The notes beneath the pieces are model-generated. The model saw only the letters and a list, made by a program, of their open reading frames with translations, was not told the origin of the DNA and did not search any database. Shown in pieces: positions 1 to 5,527 of a stretch of DNA of 10,710 nucleotides. Origin of the DNA: JBIQLO01 sp044464175 (GTDB taxonomy: Bacteria; Planctomycetota; Phycisphaerae; Tepidisphaerales; Tepidisphaeraceae); assembly GCA_044464175.1 (NCBI GenBank), contig JBIQLO010000137.1, positions 1 to 10,710 of the forward strand, read 5' to 3'. Each line of letters starts with the position of its first letter. The stretch's first letter is position 1. A program made the position numbers and the translations under genes.

Positions 1-43
1 GAAGCACGACACCCGCGCCCCGCGCCGCGGCAAGGACGACTGA
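1..43 (+). CDS. C-terminal end of an unidentified protein (partial)
   Basis: Reading from base 2, the + strand encodes KHDTRAPRRGKDD and then TGA at 41-43. The residues are basic and hydrophilic, typical of a disordered protein tail. The stop codon lies one base from the stop of the minus-strand gene at 45, a tight convergent arrangement common at real gene ends. Too little is present to name a family. That this is a true coding end is an inference from the convergent fit and the composition. Confidence 0.35.
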   Translation, partial: KHDTRAPRRGKDD

Positions 44-44
44 T

Positions 45-665
45 TCAGGCGGCCTCGGGCAGCGACTGGCGTTCCGCCTCCTGCCCTGGGCCCGTGATGC
101 GATTGCGCCCCGCCGTCTTGGAGGCATACAGCTTGCGGTCGGCCCGCTCGAAAACGGTCACCAGGTGCCCGGCCTTATTAAGCTGGGCGGCGCACGCCAG
201 GCCGGCCGGCCCCGAGCCGACCACCGCCACCTTCTTGCCAGTACGGGTTTCGGGGGGCTGGGGCTTCATCCAGCCTTGTTCAAACGCGTGTTCAATGATG
301 TTCTGCTCGATCAGCTTGATCGTGACCGGCTTCTCATTGATCCCAAGGACGCACGCCTCCTCGCAGGGGGCGGGGCAGACCCGTCCCGTGAATTCGGGAA
401 AGTTGTTGGTCTTGAGCAGCATCTCCATCGCGTCGCGCCAGCGATTGCGATAGACCAGGTCGTTCCAGTCGGGAATGATGTTACCGACAGGGCAGCCGTT
501 GTGGCAGAAGGGGATGCCGCAATCCATGCAGCGGGCCGCCTGCGTGCGCAATTTGTCTTCCGGAAAATCGGTGTAGACCTCATTCCAGTCGAGAATGCGC
601 AAGGGAACCGGCCGCCGGGCCGGCATCTCACGCGGATATTCCTTAAATCCTGTCGGCTTTCCCAT
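45..665 (-). CDS. gltD: Truncated glutamate synthase small subunit (GltD) fused to a GGDEF-like C-terminal tail
   Basis: GltD passes electrons from NADPH through FAD and Fe-S clusters to the large GltB subunit, which makes glutamate from glutamine and 2-oxoglutarate. Residues 1-173 of 206 match the family: N-terminal MGKPTGF, cysteines 46, 49, 54 and 58 in CMDCGIPFCHNGCP, a second set at 97, 101 and 105, and the FAD-binding GSGPAG at 150-155. A normal GltD is about 470-490 residues and would continue from FERADR into IGGLL and the NADPH domain. Here, from about residue 174, it reads RADRKLYASKTAGRNRI, the classic end of a GGDEF diguanylate cyclase domain. The protein therefore lacks most of its FAD/NADPH half and should not work as a reductase. 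The ATG at 665 was chosen because it matches the family N-terminus. An upstream in-frame ATG at 719 would overlap the -10 box. A merged assembly of two loci is as likely as a real deletion. Confidence 0.85.
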   Translation of the reverse strand: MGKPTGFKEYPREMPARRPVPLRILDWNEVYTDFPEDKLRTQAARCMDCGIPFCHNGCPVGNIIPDWNDLVYRNRWRDAMEMLLKTNNFPEFTGRVCPAPCEEACVLGINEKPVTIKLIEQNIIEHAFEQGWMKPQPPETRTGKKVAVVGSGPAGLACAAQLNKAGHLVTVFERADRKLYASKTAGRNRITGPGQEAERQSLPEAA

Positions 666-718
666 AGTCTCTGATCCGTTACACCAAAATCCCCATGGGC
701 ACATGGGGTGAGGCGCCA

Positions 719-747
719 ATTATAGGGAATGCCGGCCTCCGATGGTA
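719..747 (-). promoter_or_regulatory. Probable promoter of the gltD-like gene
   Basis: On the minus strand a perfect TATAAT occupies 719-724, placing transcription start near 712 and leaving a leader of about 45 nt before the ATG at 665. The hexamer 17 bases upstream (742-747, TACCAT) is a poor -35 match, so only the -10 box is strong evidence. Confidence 0.4.
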
Positions 748-806
748 GGGGAGGAACGGCGAATCAGGGAACTTGAAGAATTGCCCAAAAAAGCGGCGGT
801 TCAGGT

Positions 807-1328
807 TCAGGCGGTATAGGGGTTGTCGGGCATGTCCGCGGGTGGAGGATAACGGTCGTCCGATTCGTCCTTGGCCTGGTTGGCCGCCACGGCCGAAGTC
901 ACCAGGCCCACGAGCAGGGGACGAACCGCCGAGAGCGCTTCCTTGCCCAAGGTGGCCAGAAAGCTCGGTTCGGGGGGTCGGGGGGGCTGGGGCTTATGGC
1001 CGTTGCCATTGCCATCGACCGCCGCCGCCGCCCGCTCGATGGCGATCCAGCGCTTTAACTCCTGCTGTCGCTTGGAGGGAACCGCCACCTCGGCCGCGGC
1101 GAATCCGGCGGCCGCGGCCAGGGCCGCCATCATCAGCGGATGCTCCTTGGCCCAGAGACGCACATCCACGCCCTTGGCCAAGCTGGCTTTAAGGTCCTCC
1201 AAGGCCCGTTTGAAGGCCGCCTGAGCCTCGGCCGCTTCCTTTTCCAGGAAATTCCCATCATCGCCCTGCGGCCCGCTGGTGGACGTCGCATCCGACGTTG
1301 ACGCGCTGTTGTCGGCGTTTGTGTTCAT
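807..1328 (-). CDS. Hypothetical protein, third gene of a YqjDE-like cluster
   Basis: This 173-residue protein was not matched to a named family. Residues 1-25 are rich in Ser, Thr, Asn and Asp. An Ala/Glu/Lys-rich helical stretch follows (FLEKEAAEAQAAFKRALEDL). After it come a hydrophobic segment near residues 64-83 (HPLMMAALAAAAGFAAAEVA), a proline-rich linker containing PQPPRPPEP, and a second mildly hydrophobic segment (LLVGLVTSAVAA) before an acidic, proline-rich tail. The ATG at 1328 follows AAGGAA at close spacing. The start lies inside the end of the preceding holin-like gene, a 71-nt overlap in another frame, so the two are probably co-transcribed and translationally coupled. In Enterobacteria the gene after yqjD and yqjE is yqjK, also small and poorly conserved. 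This protein occupies the same position, but homology is not shown. Confidence 0.72.
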   Translation of the reverse strand: MNTNADNSASTSDATSTSGPQGDDGNFLEKEAAEAQAAFKRALEDLKASLAKGVDVRLWAKEHPLMMAALAAAAGFAAAEVAVPSKRQQELKRWIAIERAAAAVDGNGNGHKPQPPRPPEPSFLATLGKEALSAVRPLLVGLVTSAVAANQAKDESDDRYPPPADMPDNPYTA

Positions 1329-1752
1329 ATTTCCTTACCAATTGGCGATGCCAGGCCTTGAACTGCCGCGGCACCAGGACCCTCAGGCCGATCCCCAGGG
1401 CCGCAAGCAGCCCCAGACCCACAATCAGCGGACCGATCCAAGGGGAAAGTCCGGCATAGGCAAAATGCAGGGCCCAGTTAATCAGTTCTGCCAAGCCCTG
1501 CATCGCCAGCACCACCGCCATGACGATGAGGGTAATCCCCGCCACCCCGGCGATGGCGCCGACGATCGCATAGACCACCGCCCGGCGCACGCTGACGCGC
1601 ACGGCGTCCAGCTTCGTGGATATGTAATACAAAGCATAGGCCTTTATCTCCCGCAGGTGAGCCGCCGCCTCGTGAAAGGCATCGGACGGGGAGTCCTCCC
1701 CCTCGGCGGGGGAGGGAGGGCTTTGCTCTGATACATCTGATACACGGGCCAT
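1258..1752 (-). CDS. Holin-superfamily-like inner membrane protein (YqjE-like, DUF1469 type)
   Basis: This 164-residue protein has a polar N-terminus (about 1-45) and then two long hydrophobic segments: roughly residues 58-85 (VVYAIVGAIAGVAGITLIVM and on) and 103-126 (WIGPLIVGLGLLAALGIGLR). A basic cytoplasmic-type tail rich in Arg and Lys follows. A short amphipathic lead-in and two membrane helices with a basic tail match the Phage_holin_3_6/YqjE group, which are chromosomal membrane proteins rather than lytic holins. It starts 18 nt after the stop of the DUF883-like gene, as yqjE follows yqjD in Enterobacteria, and this synteny supports the call. No strong Shine-Dalgarno sequence precedes the ATG at 1752, so translation may depend on coupling. 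Its last 23 codons overlap the next gene. The family assignment rests on topology and neighbourhood. Confidence 0.78.
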   Translation of the reverse strand: MARVSDVSEQSPPSPAEGEDSPSDAFHEAAAHLREIKAYALYYISTKLDAVRVSVRRAVVYAIVGAIAGVAGITLIVMAVVLAMQGLAELINWALHFAYAGLSPWIGPLIVGLGLLAALGIGLRVLVPRQFKAWHRQLVRKYEHKRRQQRVNVGCDVHQRAAGR

Positions 1753-1770
1753 GATCCAGCTCGGTTTGGG

Positions 1771-2061
1771 TTAGCTGCGTTTCCAGATCGCGCCCAGCAG
1801 GAATCCAATACCCGCAGCGATCAGCAACGACTTCACGGGCTGATTCTGGACGTAATCCTCCAAGGTCTGCTCCAGTTCCTTGGCGCGCTCCCGCCCGCTC
1901 TCATAGTACTCGGAAGCCTGGTCCCGCAACTCCTCGTATTTCTGCTGAGCCGTTTCCTTGACCTTTTCCCCCATGTTCCGCAGCCCTTCACCCATCTGTG
2001 AAGCGCCCTGACGGACCTGTTCCGTGCTCGTTCCCTGTCCGGGATTACTCGACTGAGACAT
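1771..2061 (-). CDS. DUF883 family protein (YqjD/ElaB-like)
   Basis: This 96-residue protein has the DUF883 plan: a flexible polar N-terminus (about 1-25), a long charged amphipathic helix or coiled coil rich in Glu, Lys, Gln and Arg (GEKVKETAQQKYEELRDQAS and onward, about 30-72), and a C-terminal hydrophobic anchor with the family-typical NQPVKSLLIAAGIGFLLGAI ending in WKRS. In E. coli, YqjD and ElaB are inner-membrane proteins that bind ribosomes in stationary phase; extending that role here is inference. The ATG at 2061 was chosen over upstream in-frame starts because AAAGGAG sits six bases before it. It is first in a minus-strand run with the holin-like gene and the hypothetical gene at 807. 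Confidence 0.82.
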   Translation of the reverse strand: MSQSSNPGQGTSTEQVRQGASQMGEGLRNMGEKVKETAQQKYEELRDQASEYYESGRERAKELEQTLEDYVQNQPVKSLLIAAGIGFLLGAIWKRS

Positions 2062-2105
2062 AACAAACTCCTTTGAATGAACAAAACTGCTGTATCGCTC
2101 CCGCA

Positions 2106-2134
2106 ACTATAGAACGGCTCGCGAATCAATGCAG
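2106..2134 (-). promoter_or_regulatory. Possible promoter of the DUF883-like operon
   Basis: A TATAGT -10 candidate at 2106-2111 (minus strand) lies about 45 nt before the start codon at 2061. The hexamer 17 bases upstream, CTGCAT at 2129-2134, is a weak -35. The call rests on position and the -10 box. Confidence 0.3.
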
Positions 2135-2208
2135 CGCAGAAAAATCCGGGAATCTTAACAATCCGATGTGGGCGCCGGTGAATGAGCTGTTCACGAATCC
2201 GCGCCCAG

Positions 2209-2238
2209 TTGTATCCGGTCCGCCGTTGCGGGTATAAT
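2209..2238 (+). promoter_or_regulatory. Sigma70-type promoter of the membrane protein gene at 2328
   Basis: TTGTAT (2209-2214) and a perfect TATAAT (2233-2238) are separated by 18 bases, predicting transcription start near 2245 and a leader of about 80 nt. It points to the gene at 2328 and faces away from the DUF883-like operon. Confidence 0.55.
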
Positions 2239-2327
2239 CAAACTGGACAGTAGAGTGTTCATATCACGGATGTGATTTGGGTCTTATTTCTATTTTATCG
2301 CCGCTACAGGCGTGAGAGGAGCCCTTT

Positions 2328-2840
2328 ATGGGAATTCGCGAAAAGATGAATCAGAATCCCGGTGTGACCACGGGCGTGACCATCGGCGTGATTGTCATCG
2401 CGCTGGCGTTCATCATCTGGCAACTGTTGCCCAATCGCGGGCCGAAGATTCCGACCAAGGCGTTCTACACCGTTGATGACGGAGCGACCTACTTCGCTGA
2501 CGACATCAAGAAGATCCCCCCGTTCGATCATGAAGGCAAGCAGGCCGTTCGCGCCTATGTCTTCAAGTGCGGCGGCAAGGAGTTCGTCGCCTATCTCGAG
2601 CGCTACACCCCCCAGGCCAAGGCCCGGCTGGAGAAGGCCCGCGAGGAGGCCGCCAAGAACCCCGATGCCGCTCCGCCGGACATGATGATGCCCGACCTGA
2701 TGGAGTCCGGCATCCAGGTGAAAAAGCCCGGCCAGGGCCGCTGGGTGGTTCAGTCGGACTTCCAGCACTCGCAGGACATCATGCAGGTCAAGTGCCCTGA
2801 TGGTAAGACCGACAACCTTGAGCCGGTCATGCCCGACTGA
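2328..2840 (+). CDS. Hypothetical single-pass membrane protein
   Basis: This 170-residue protein was not recognised as a named family. Residues 1-13 are polar (MGIREKMNQNPGV). One hydrophobic helix spans about 15-35 and ends at WQLLP, so most of the chain (36-170) should face the periplasm or cell exterior. The soluble part is rich in Lys, Pro and Asp, with a compact region (FYTVDDGATYFADDIKKIPP), two cysteines (CGGKEF near 81 and KCPDGK near 157), and a helical Ala/Glu/Lys stretch (about 95-113). The ATG at 2328 follows AGAGGAG at good spacing, and a promoter lies 90 bases upstream, so it appears to be its own transcription unit. It converges on hldE with a hairpin between them. No function is proposed. 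Confidence 0.78.
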   Translation: MGIREKMNQNPGVTTGVTIGVIVIALAFIIWQLLPNRGPKIPTKAFYTVDDGATYFADDIKKIPPFDHEGKQAVRAYVFKCGGKEFVAYLERYTPQAKARLEKAREEAAKNPDAAPPDMMMPDLMESGIQVKKPGQGRWVVQSDFQHSQDIMQVKCPDGKTDNLEPVMPD

Positions 2841-2872
2841 TGCCGGACGACGGAAGATTTTGAGCGGCGAAG

Positions 2873-2919
2873 CGACGAAGGGAAGTTGAGCTGGTGCACA
2901 GCTTGGCTACCCTTCGTTG
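2873..2919 (+). terminator. Hairpin between convergent genes, possible terminator
   Basis: CGACGAAGGG (2873-2882) pairs with CCCTTCGTTG (2910-2919) except for one wobble position. Inside it a smaller stem, AGCTG/CAGCT with a five-base loop, can form. On the + strand the right arm is followed by a T-rich stretch (TTGCTTTTGT), which suits termination of the gene ending at 2840. The right arm overlaps the last codons of hldE. No T-run follows in the minus direction. Confidence 0.38.
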
Positions 2920-4418
2920 CTTTTGTCCACTGAGGCTCCGCCATAGGCTTCGAGAATCCGCTGAATGACGGCCGAGGTGCTGCGCCCGTCCACCAGCGGC
3001 GCCAGCGCCACCCTCCCCCCATGTTGCTCGACCCACTCCCATCCCACCACCTGCTCCTTGGTGTAATCCGCCCCCTTCACCAGGACTTCGGGGCTGATGC
3101 GCTCGATCAGGTCCAGCGGGGTCGGCTCATCGAAGAGGATCAGGTAATCGATGCTCTCCAGCTCCTCCAGCACGCTGAGGCGGTCGGTCTCGTTGATGAT
3201 GGGGCGTTTGGGTCCCTTGAGTCGCCGGATGCTTCGGTCGGTGTTCACGCCCACCACCAGCAAATCCCCCTGTGCCTTGGCGAACTGGAAGTACTTGATG
3301 TGCCCCAGGTGAATGAGGTCGAAACAGCCGTTGGTGAAGACGATGCGCTTGCCGGCCGCCCGATGCCGGGAGAGCTCCCCCATCAGCCGGTCCAGGGAGC
3401 GCTGCTTGCCCTGCCGCTGCCCGGCTTCGACCAGCAGTTCCTGAACGATCTCCTGGCGTGTGATTGGCACGGAGCCGTATTTCTCGATCTCCAGCCCTGA
3501 GGCCACGTTGCACAGGGCCGTCGCCTGTGCCCAGCCGGCGCCGCCCAGGCGCGCTGTGGCCAGCATGGCCAGCAGCATGTCGCCGGCGCCGGCCACATCG
3601 TAGACGTTGCGGGGGCGGGTGCGCACCCAGCGGCGCTCGCCGTCGCGGGTGGCCAGATAAGCTCCATCCTTGTCCAGGGTCAGAATCACCGCCTCCAACT
3701 CCAGCTTCTCCAGCAGCGTCTCGGCCGCCTGGCGATGGTCTTCCTCCGTGCGGCAGTTGATGCCGGTGGCCATCATCGTCTCGTGCCGGTTGGGGGTGAT
3801 GCTGGTGGCGCCGGCGTAGCGGGCATAATCCTCTCGGGCGTAGGGATCGACGAAGACGGGGAGGCCGCGTCGGCGGGCGGCGGCGATGGCGCGGCGGCAG
3901 ACCTCTTCGGTCAGCAGCCCCTTGTTGTAGTCCTCCAGGCAGAGGGCCTCGGCCCCGTCCAAAGCTTGCTCCAGACGCTGGAGGACCTGCTCGACCAACT
4001 CCGCTTCGATGGGGGAGGCATCCTCGAAGTCCAGCCGCATCAGGTGCTGGGGATGGCGGTGCTGGGCCAGCCCCACGAAGCGCACCTTGCAGGTGGAGCA
4101 GCGCTGGGGGGTGGGGATCAGTCCGCCGGTATCGCATTGCAGCTCGTCCAGTTGCCGGCGGATGAGGCGGCCGGTCTCATCCTCACCGACGAGCCCGACC
4201 ATGCGGACGCGCGCGCCCAGGGTCGCCAGGTCGGCGGCGACGCGCCCGGCGCCGCCCAGCCGCATCTCCTCCTTCTGATGGTGAAGGACGGGGACGGGGG
4301 CATCGGGGCTGAGACGCTCGGCATTGCCGTAGACGTAGCGGTCGATCATCAGGTCCCCCAGCAGGACGATCGTGCTCCGCGGAAGGCGCTCAACCAGTTC
4401 GATCAAACGGGTGGACAT
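2907..4418 (-). CDS. hldE: Bifunctional heptose-7-phosphate kinase / heptose-1-phosphate adenylyltransferase
   Basis: HldE (RfaE) makes ADP-heptose for the lipopolysaccharide inner core. The N-terminal half phosphorylates D-glycero-beta-D-manno-heptose 7-phosphate at C1, and the C-terminal half transfers AMP after the separate GmhB phosphatase step. Residues 1 to about 335 form a PfkB/ribokinase-type kinase: GDLMIDRYVYG at 21-31, GGAGRVAADLATLGA at 55-69, LEDYNKG at 161-167, and the catalytic GAGD at 277-280. Residues about 357-490 are a nucleotidyltransferase with TNGCFD at 362-367 and the HxGH motif HLGH at 370-373, then RLKGPKRP and LVKGADY. At 503 residues it is slightly longer than the E. 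coli enzyme (477), and both active sites look intact. The ATG at 4418 gives the expected N-terminus, though the upstream Shine-Dalgarno is weak. It is divergent from the permease gene across an 86-bp gap mostly filled by a repeat. No other LPS gene is adjacent. Confidence 0.95.
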   Translation of the reverse strand: MSTRLIELVERLPRSTIVLLGDLMIDRYVYGNAERLSPDAPVPVLHHQKEEMRLGGAGRVAADLATLGARVRMVGLVGEDETGRLIRRQLDELQCDTGGLIPTPQRCSTCKVRFVGLAQHRHPQHLMRLDFEDASPIEAELVEQVLQRLEQALDGAEALCLEDYNKGLLTEEVCRRAIAAARRRGLPVFVDPYAREDYARYAGATSITPNRHETMMATGINCRTEEDHRQAAETLLEKLELEAVILTLDKDGAYLATRDGERRWVRTRPRNVYDVAGAGDMLLAMLATARLGGAGWAQATALCNVASGLEIEKYGSVPITRQEIVQELLVEAGQRQGKQRSLDRLMGELSRHRAAGKRIVFTNGCFDLIHLGHIKYFQFAKAQGDLLVVGVNTDRSIRRLKGPKRPIINETDRLSVLEELESIDYLILFDEPTPLDLIERISPEVLVKGADYTKEQVVGWEWVEQHGGRVALAPLVDGRSTSAVIQRILEAYGGASVDKSNEG

Positions 4419-4428
4419 GCTTTCAGGG

Positions 4429-4462
4429 TAAATGGAAAATGGAAAATGGAAAAGGGAAGGGG
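4429..4462. repeat. Heptameric tandem repeat (AAAATGG)
   Basis: Seven-base units read TAAATGG, AAAATGG, AAAATGG, AAAAGGG and then AAGGGG, in exact register. The array occupies most of the gap between the divergent hldE and permease starts and supplies an artefactual ATG at 4439 in frame with the permease. Any promoter for either gene would have to overlap it. Confidence 0.8.
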
Positions 4463-4504
4463 CGGCGGTTTTACTTTCGCCTGCGATTTTTTACCTTGTC
4501 GGAT

Positions 4505-5425
4505 GTGATACGGTTCATTGCCATTCGCCTGGCGCAGTTTCCGCTGATCCTGGCGGTGATCTACCTGCTGACCTTCTGCCTGGTGTGGGTGGTGCCGGGG
4601 GACCCGTTCCAGCAGACGGAGCGGAACCTCTCGCCGCAGGCGCTGGCGCACATGCGCCAGAGCATGCACGCGGACCACTGGTACACGTTCCTGGCGTATT
4701 ACCCGCGCAACTTCATTCTCCATGGGGACCTGGGGCCGAGCATGACCTATGAGGAGTGGTCGGTGAACGACATCCTGGCCAGCGCGCTGCCGGTGTCGGT
4801 GACGCTGGGGCTCTTTGCGCTGATCGTGGCGGTGCTGGCGGGGACGGCGATCGGGACGATGGCGGCGGTGGGGCGGGGGGGGGTATTTGACTGGCTGAGC
4901 CTGAGCATCGCGCTGGTGGGAATCAGCCTGCCGACGTTCGTCATCGCCTCGGTGCTGTTGATGGCGCTGGCGGTGAACGTGCACTGGTTTCCCATCGGCG
5001 GGTGGGGCGGGGTGCGGGAGCTGGTGCTGCCGGGGGTGGCGCTGTCGCTGGCGCCGATGGCGTACATCGTGCGGCTGACGCGGGTTTCGATGCTGGATGT
5101 GCTGGGGAGCGACTACATCCGCACGGCGCGGGCCAAGGGGCTTGGGAAGGGGGCTGTGGTCTGGCGGCATTGCCTGCGCAATGCCTTTTTGCCGGTGCTG
5201 AGCTATCTGGGCCCGGCGGCGGCGGCAACGCTGACCGGCTCCTTCGTGGTGGAGCAGGTCTTTAACCTGCCGGGGCTGGGGCAGCACTTTGTCAATTCGG
5301 TCCGCAACCGGGACCAGACGCTGATCCTGGGGACGGTGCTGGTCTACAGCGCGATGCTGCTCACGTTCAACCTGCTGGTGGACCTGGGATATGCCCTGGT
5401 CGATCCGCGGATTGAGGTGAAGTAG
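4505..5425 (+). CDS. ABC transporter permease, DppB/OppB type
   Basis: This 306-residue inner membrane subunit belongs to a binding-protein-dependent transporter of the dipeptide/oligopeptide/nickel family. The N-terminus RFIAIRLAQFPLILAVIYLL leads into the first helix and the conserved VVPGDPF at 29-35. Further helices follow at about 98-122, 132-158 and 172-190. The EAA loop that contacts the ATPase is at about 204-236 (DYIRTARAKGLGKG). The family ending DLGYALVDPRIEV is complete. The GTG at 4505 is preferred because it gives the family-typical start. The ATG at 4439 would add 22 residues encoded by the heptamer repeat and a low-complexity basic stretch. No good Shine-Dalgarno precedes the GTG, so the start is uncertain. 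Partner genes (second permease, two ATPases, binding protein) are absent on both sides: hldE is divergent and the next gene is convergent. The substrate cannot be told. Confidence 0.9.
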   Translation: MIRFIAIRLAQFPLILAVIYLLTFCLVWVVPGDPFQQTERNLSPQALAHMRQSMHADHWYTFLAYYPRNFILHGDLGPSMTYEEWSVNDILASALPVSVTLGLFALIVAVLAGTAIGTMAAVGRGGVFDWLSLSIALVGISLPTFVIASVLLMALAVNVHWFPIGGWGGVRELVLPGVALSLAPMAYIVRLTRVSMLDVLGSDYIRTARAKGLGKGAVVWRHCLRNAFLPVLSYLGPAAAATLTGSFVVEQVFNLPGLGQHFVNSVRNRDQTLILGTVLVYSAMLLTFNLLVDLGYALVDPRIEVK

Positions 5426-5430
5426 GGGGA

Positions 5431-5491
5431 AGGGGTTAGGGTCCAGGGATTGGGGAGGAGAAACCCTGAACCCTGATCCCTGGACCCTGTT
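5431..5491. repeat. Inverted pair of degenerate heptamer arrays, possible bidirectional terminator
   Basis: The left half runs AGGGGTT, AGGGTCC, AGGGATT; the right half runs ACCCTGA, ACCCTGA, TCCCTGG, ACCCTGT. AGGGTCCAGGGAT (5438-5450) and ATCCCTGGACCCT (5476-5488) are perfect reverse complements over 13 bases, separated by 25. The structure lies between the convergent permease and hydrolase genes and could end transcription from either side, but no T-run follows it in either direction. Confidence 0.72.
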
Positions 5492-5496
5492 CCATT

Positions 5497-5521
5497 CCGC
5501 TCGCTCACGCTCGCGGCTCGG
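5497..5521. repeat. GC-rich repeat-like intergenic element
   Basis: This C/G/T-rich stretch is built from recurring CGCTC units with CCGC (5497-5500) and GCGG (5513-5516) at its ends, giving a small possible hairpin just after the stop codon of the hydrolase gene. It resembles short intergenic elements I associate with planctomycete genomes, but whether it is dispersed in this genome cannot be seen from one copy. Confidence 0.33.
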
Positions 5522-5527
5522 GAAGAT

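Noticed and set aside
666..719. Longer start for the GltD-like protein at an ATG at 719
   Set aside because: The extra 18 residues overlap the TATAAT box and do not resemble the family N-terminus; MGKPTGF at 665 is the family start.
1258..1752. Prophage lysis gene because of the holin-like topology
   Set aside because: No endolysin or phage structural gene is nearby, and the DUF883-like neighbour fits the chromosomal YqjD-YqjE arrangement.
4439..4504. ATG start for the permease at 4439
   Set aside because: The ATG lies in the heptamer repeat and adds a basic low-complexity leader foreign to DppB proteins; GTG at 4505 gives the usual N-terminus.
3735..4508. 257-residue open frame on the + strand opposite hldE
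   Set aside because: It is a shadow of the GC-rich hldE codons; its sequence is Gly/Ala/Val/Asp-rich without domains, while hldE on the other strand is unambiguous.
4403..5287. 294-residue minus-strand frame opposite the permease
   Set aside because: It is His/Arg/Pro/Gln-rich, typical of an antisense frame of a GC-rich membrane protein gene, and has no recognisable domain.
4429..5491. CRISPR array or transposon ends from the two repeat blocks
   Set aside because: The units are only 7 bp with no spacers. The two arrays differ in sequence, so they are not terminal inverted repeats, and no transposase lies between them.
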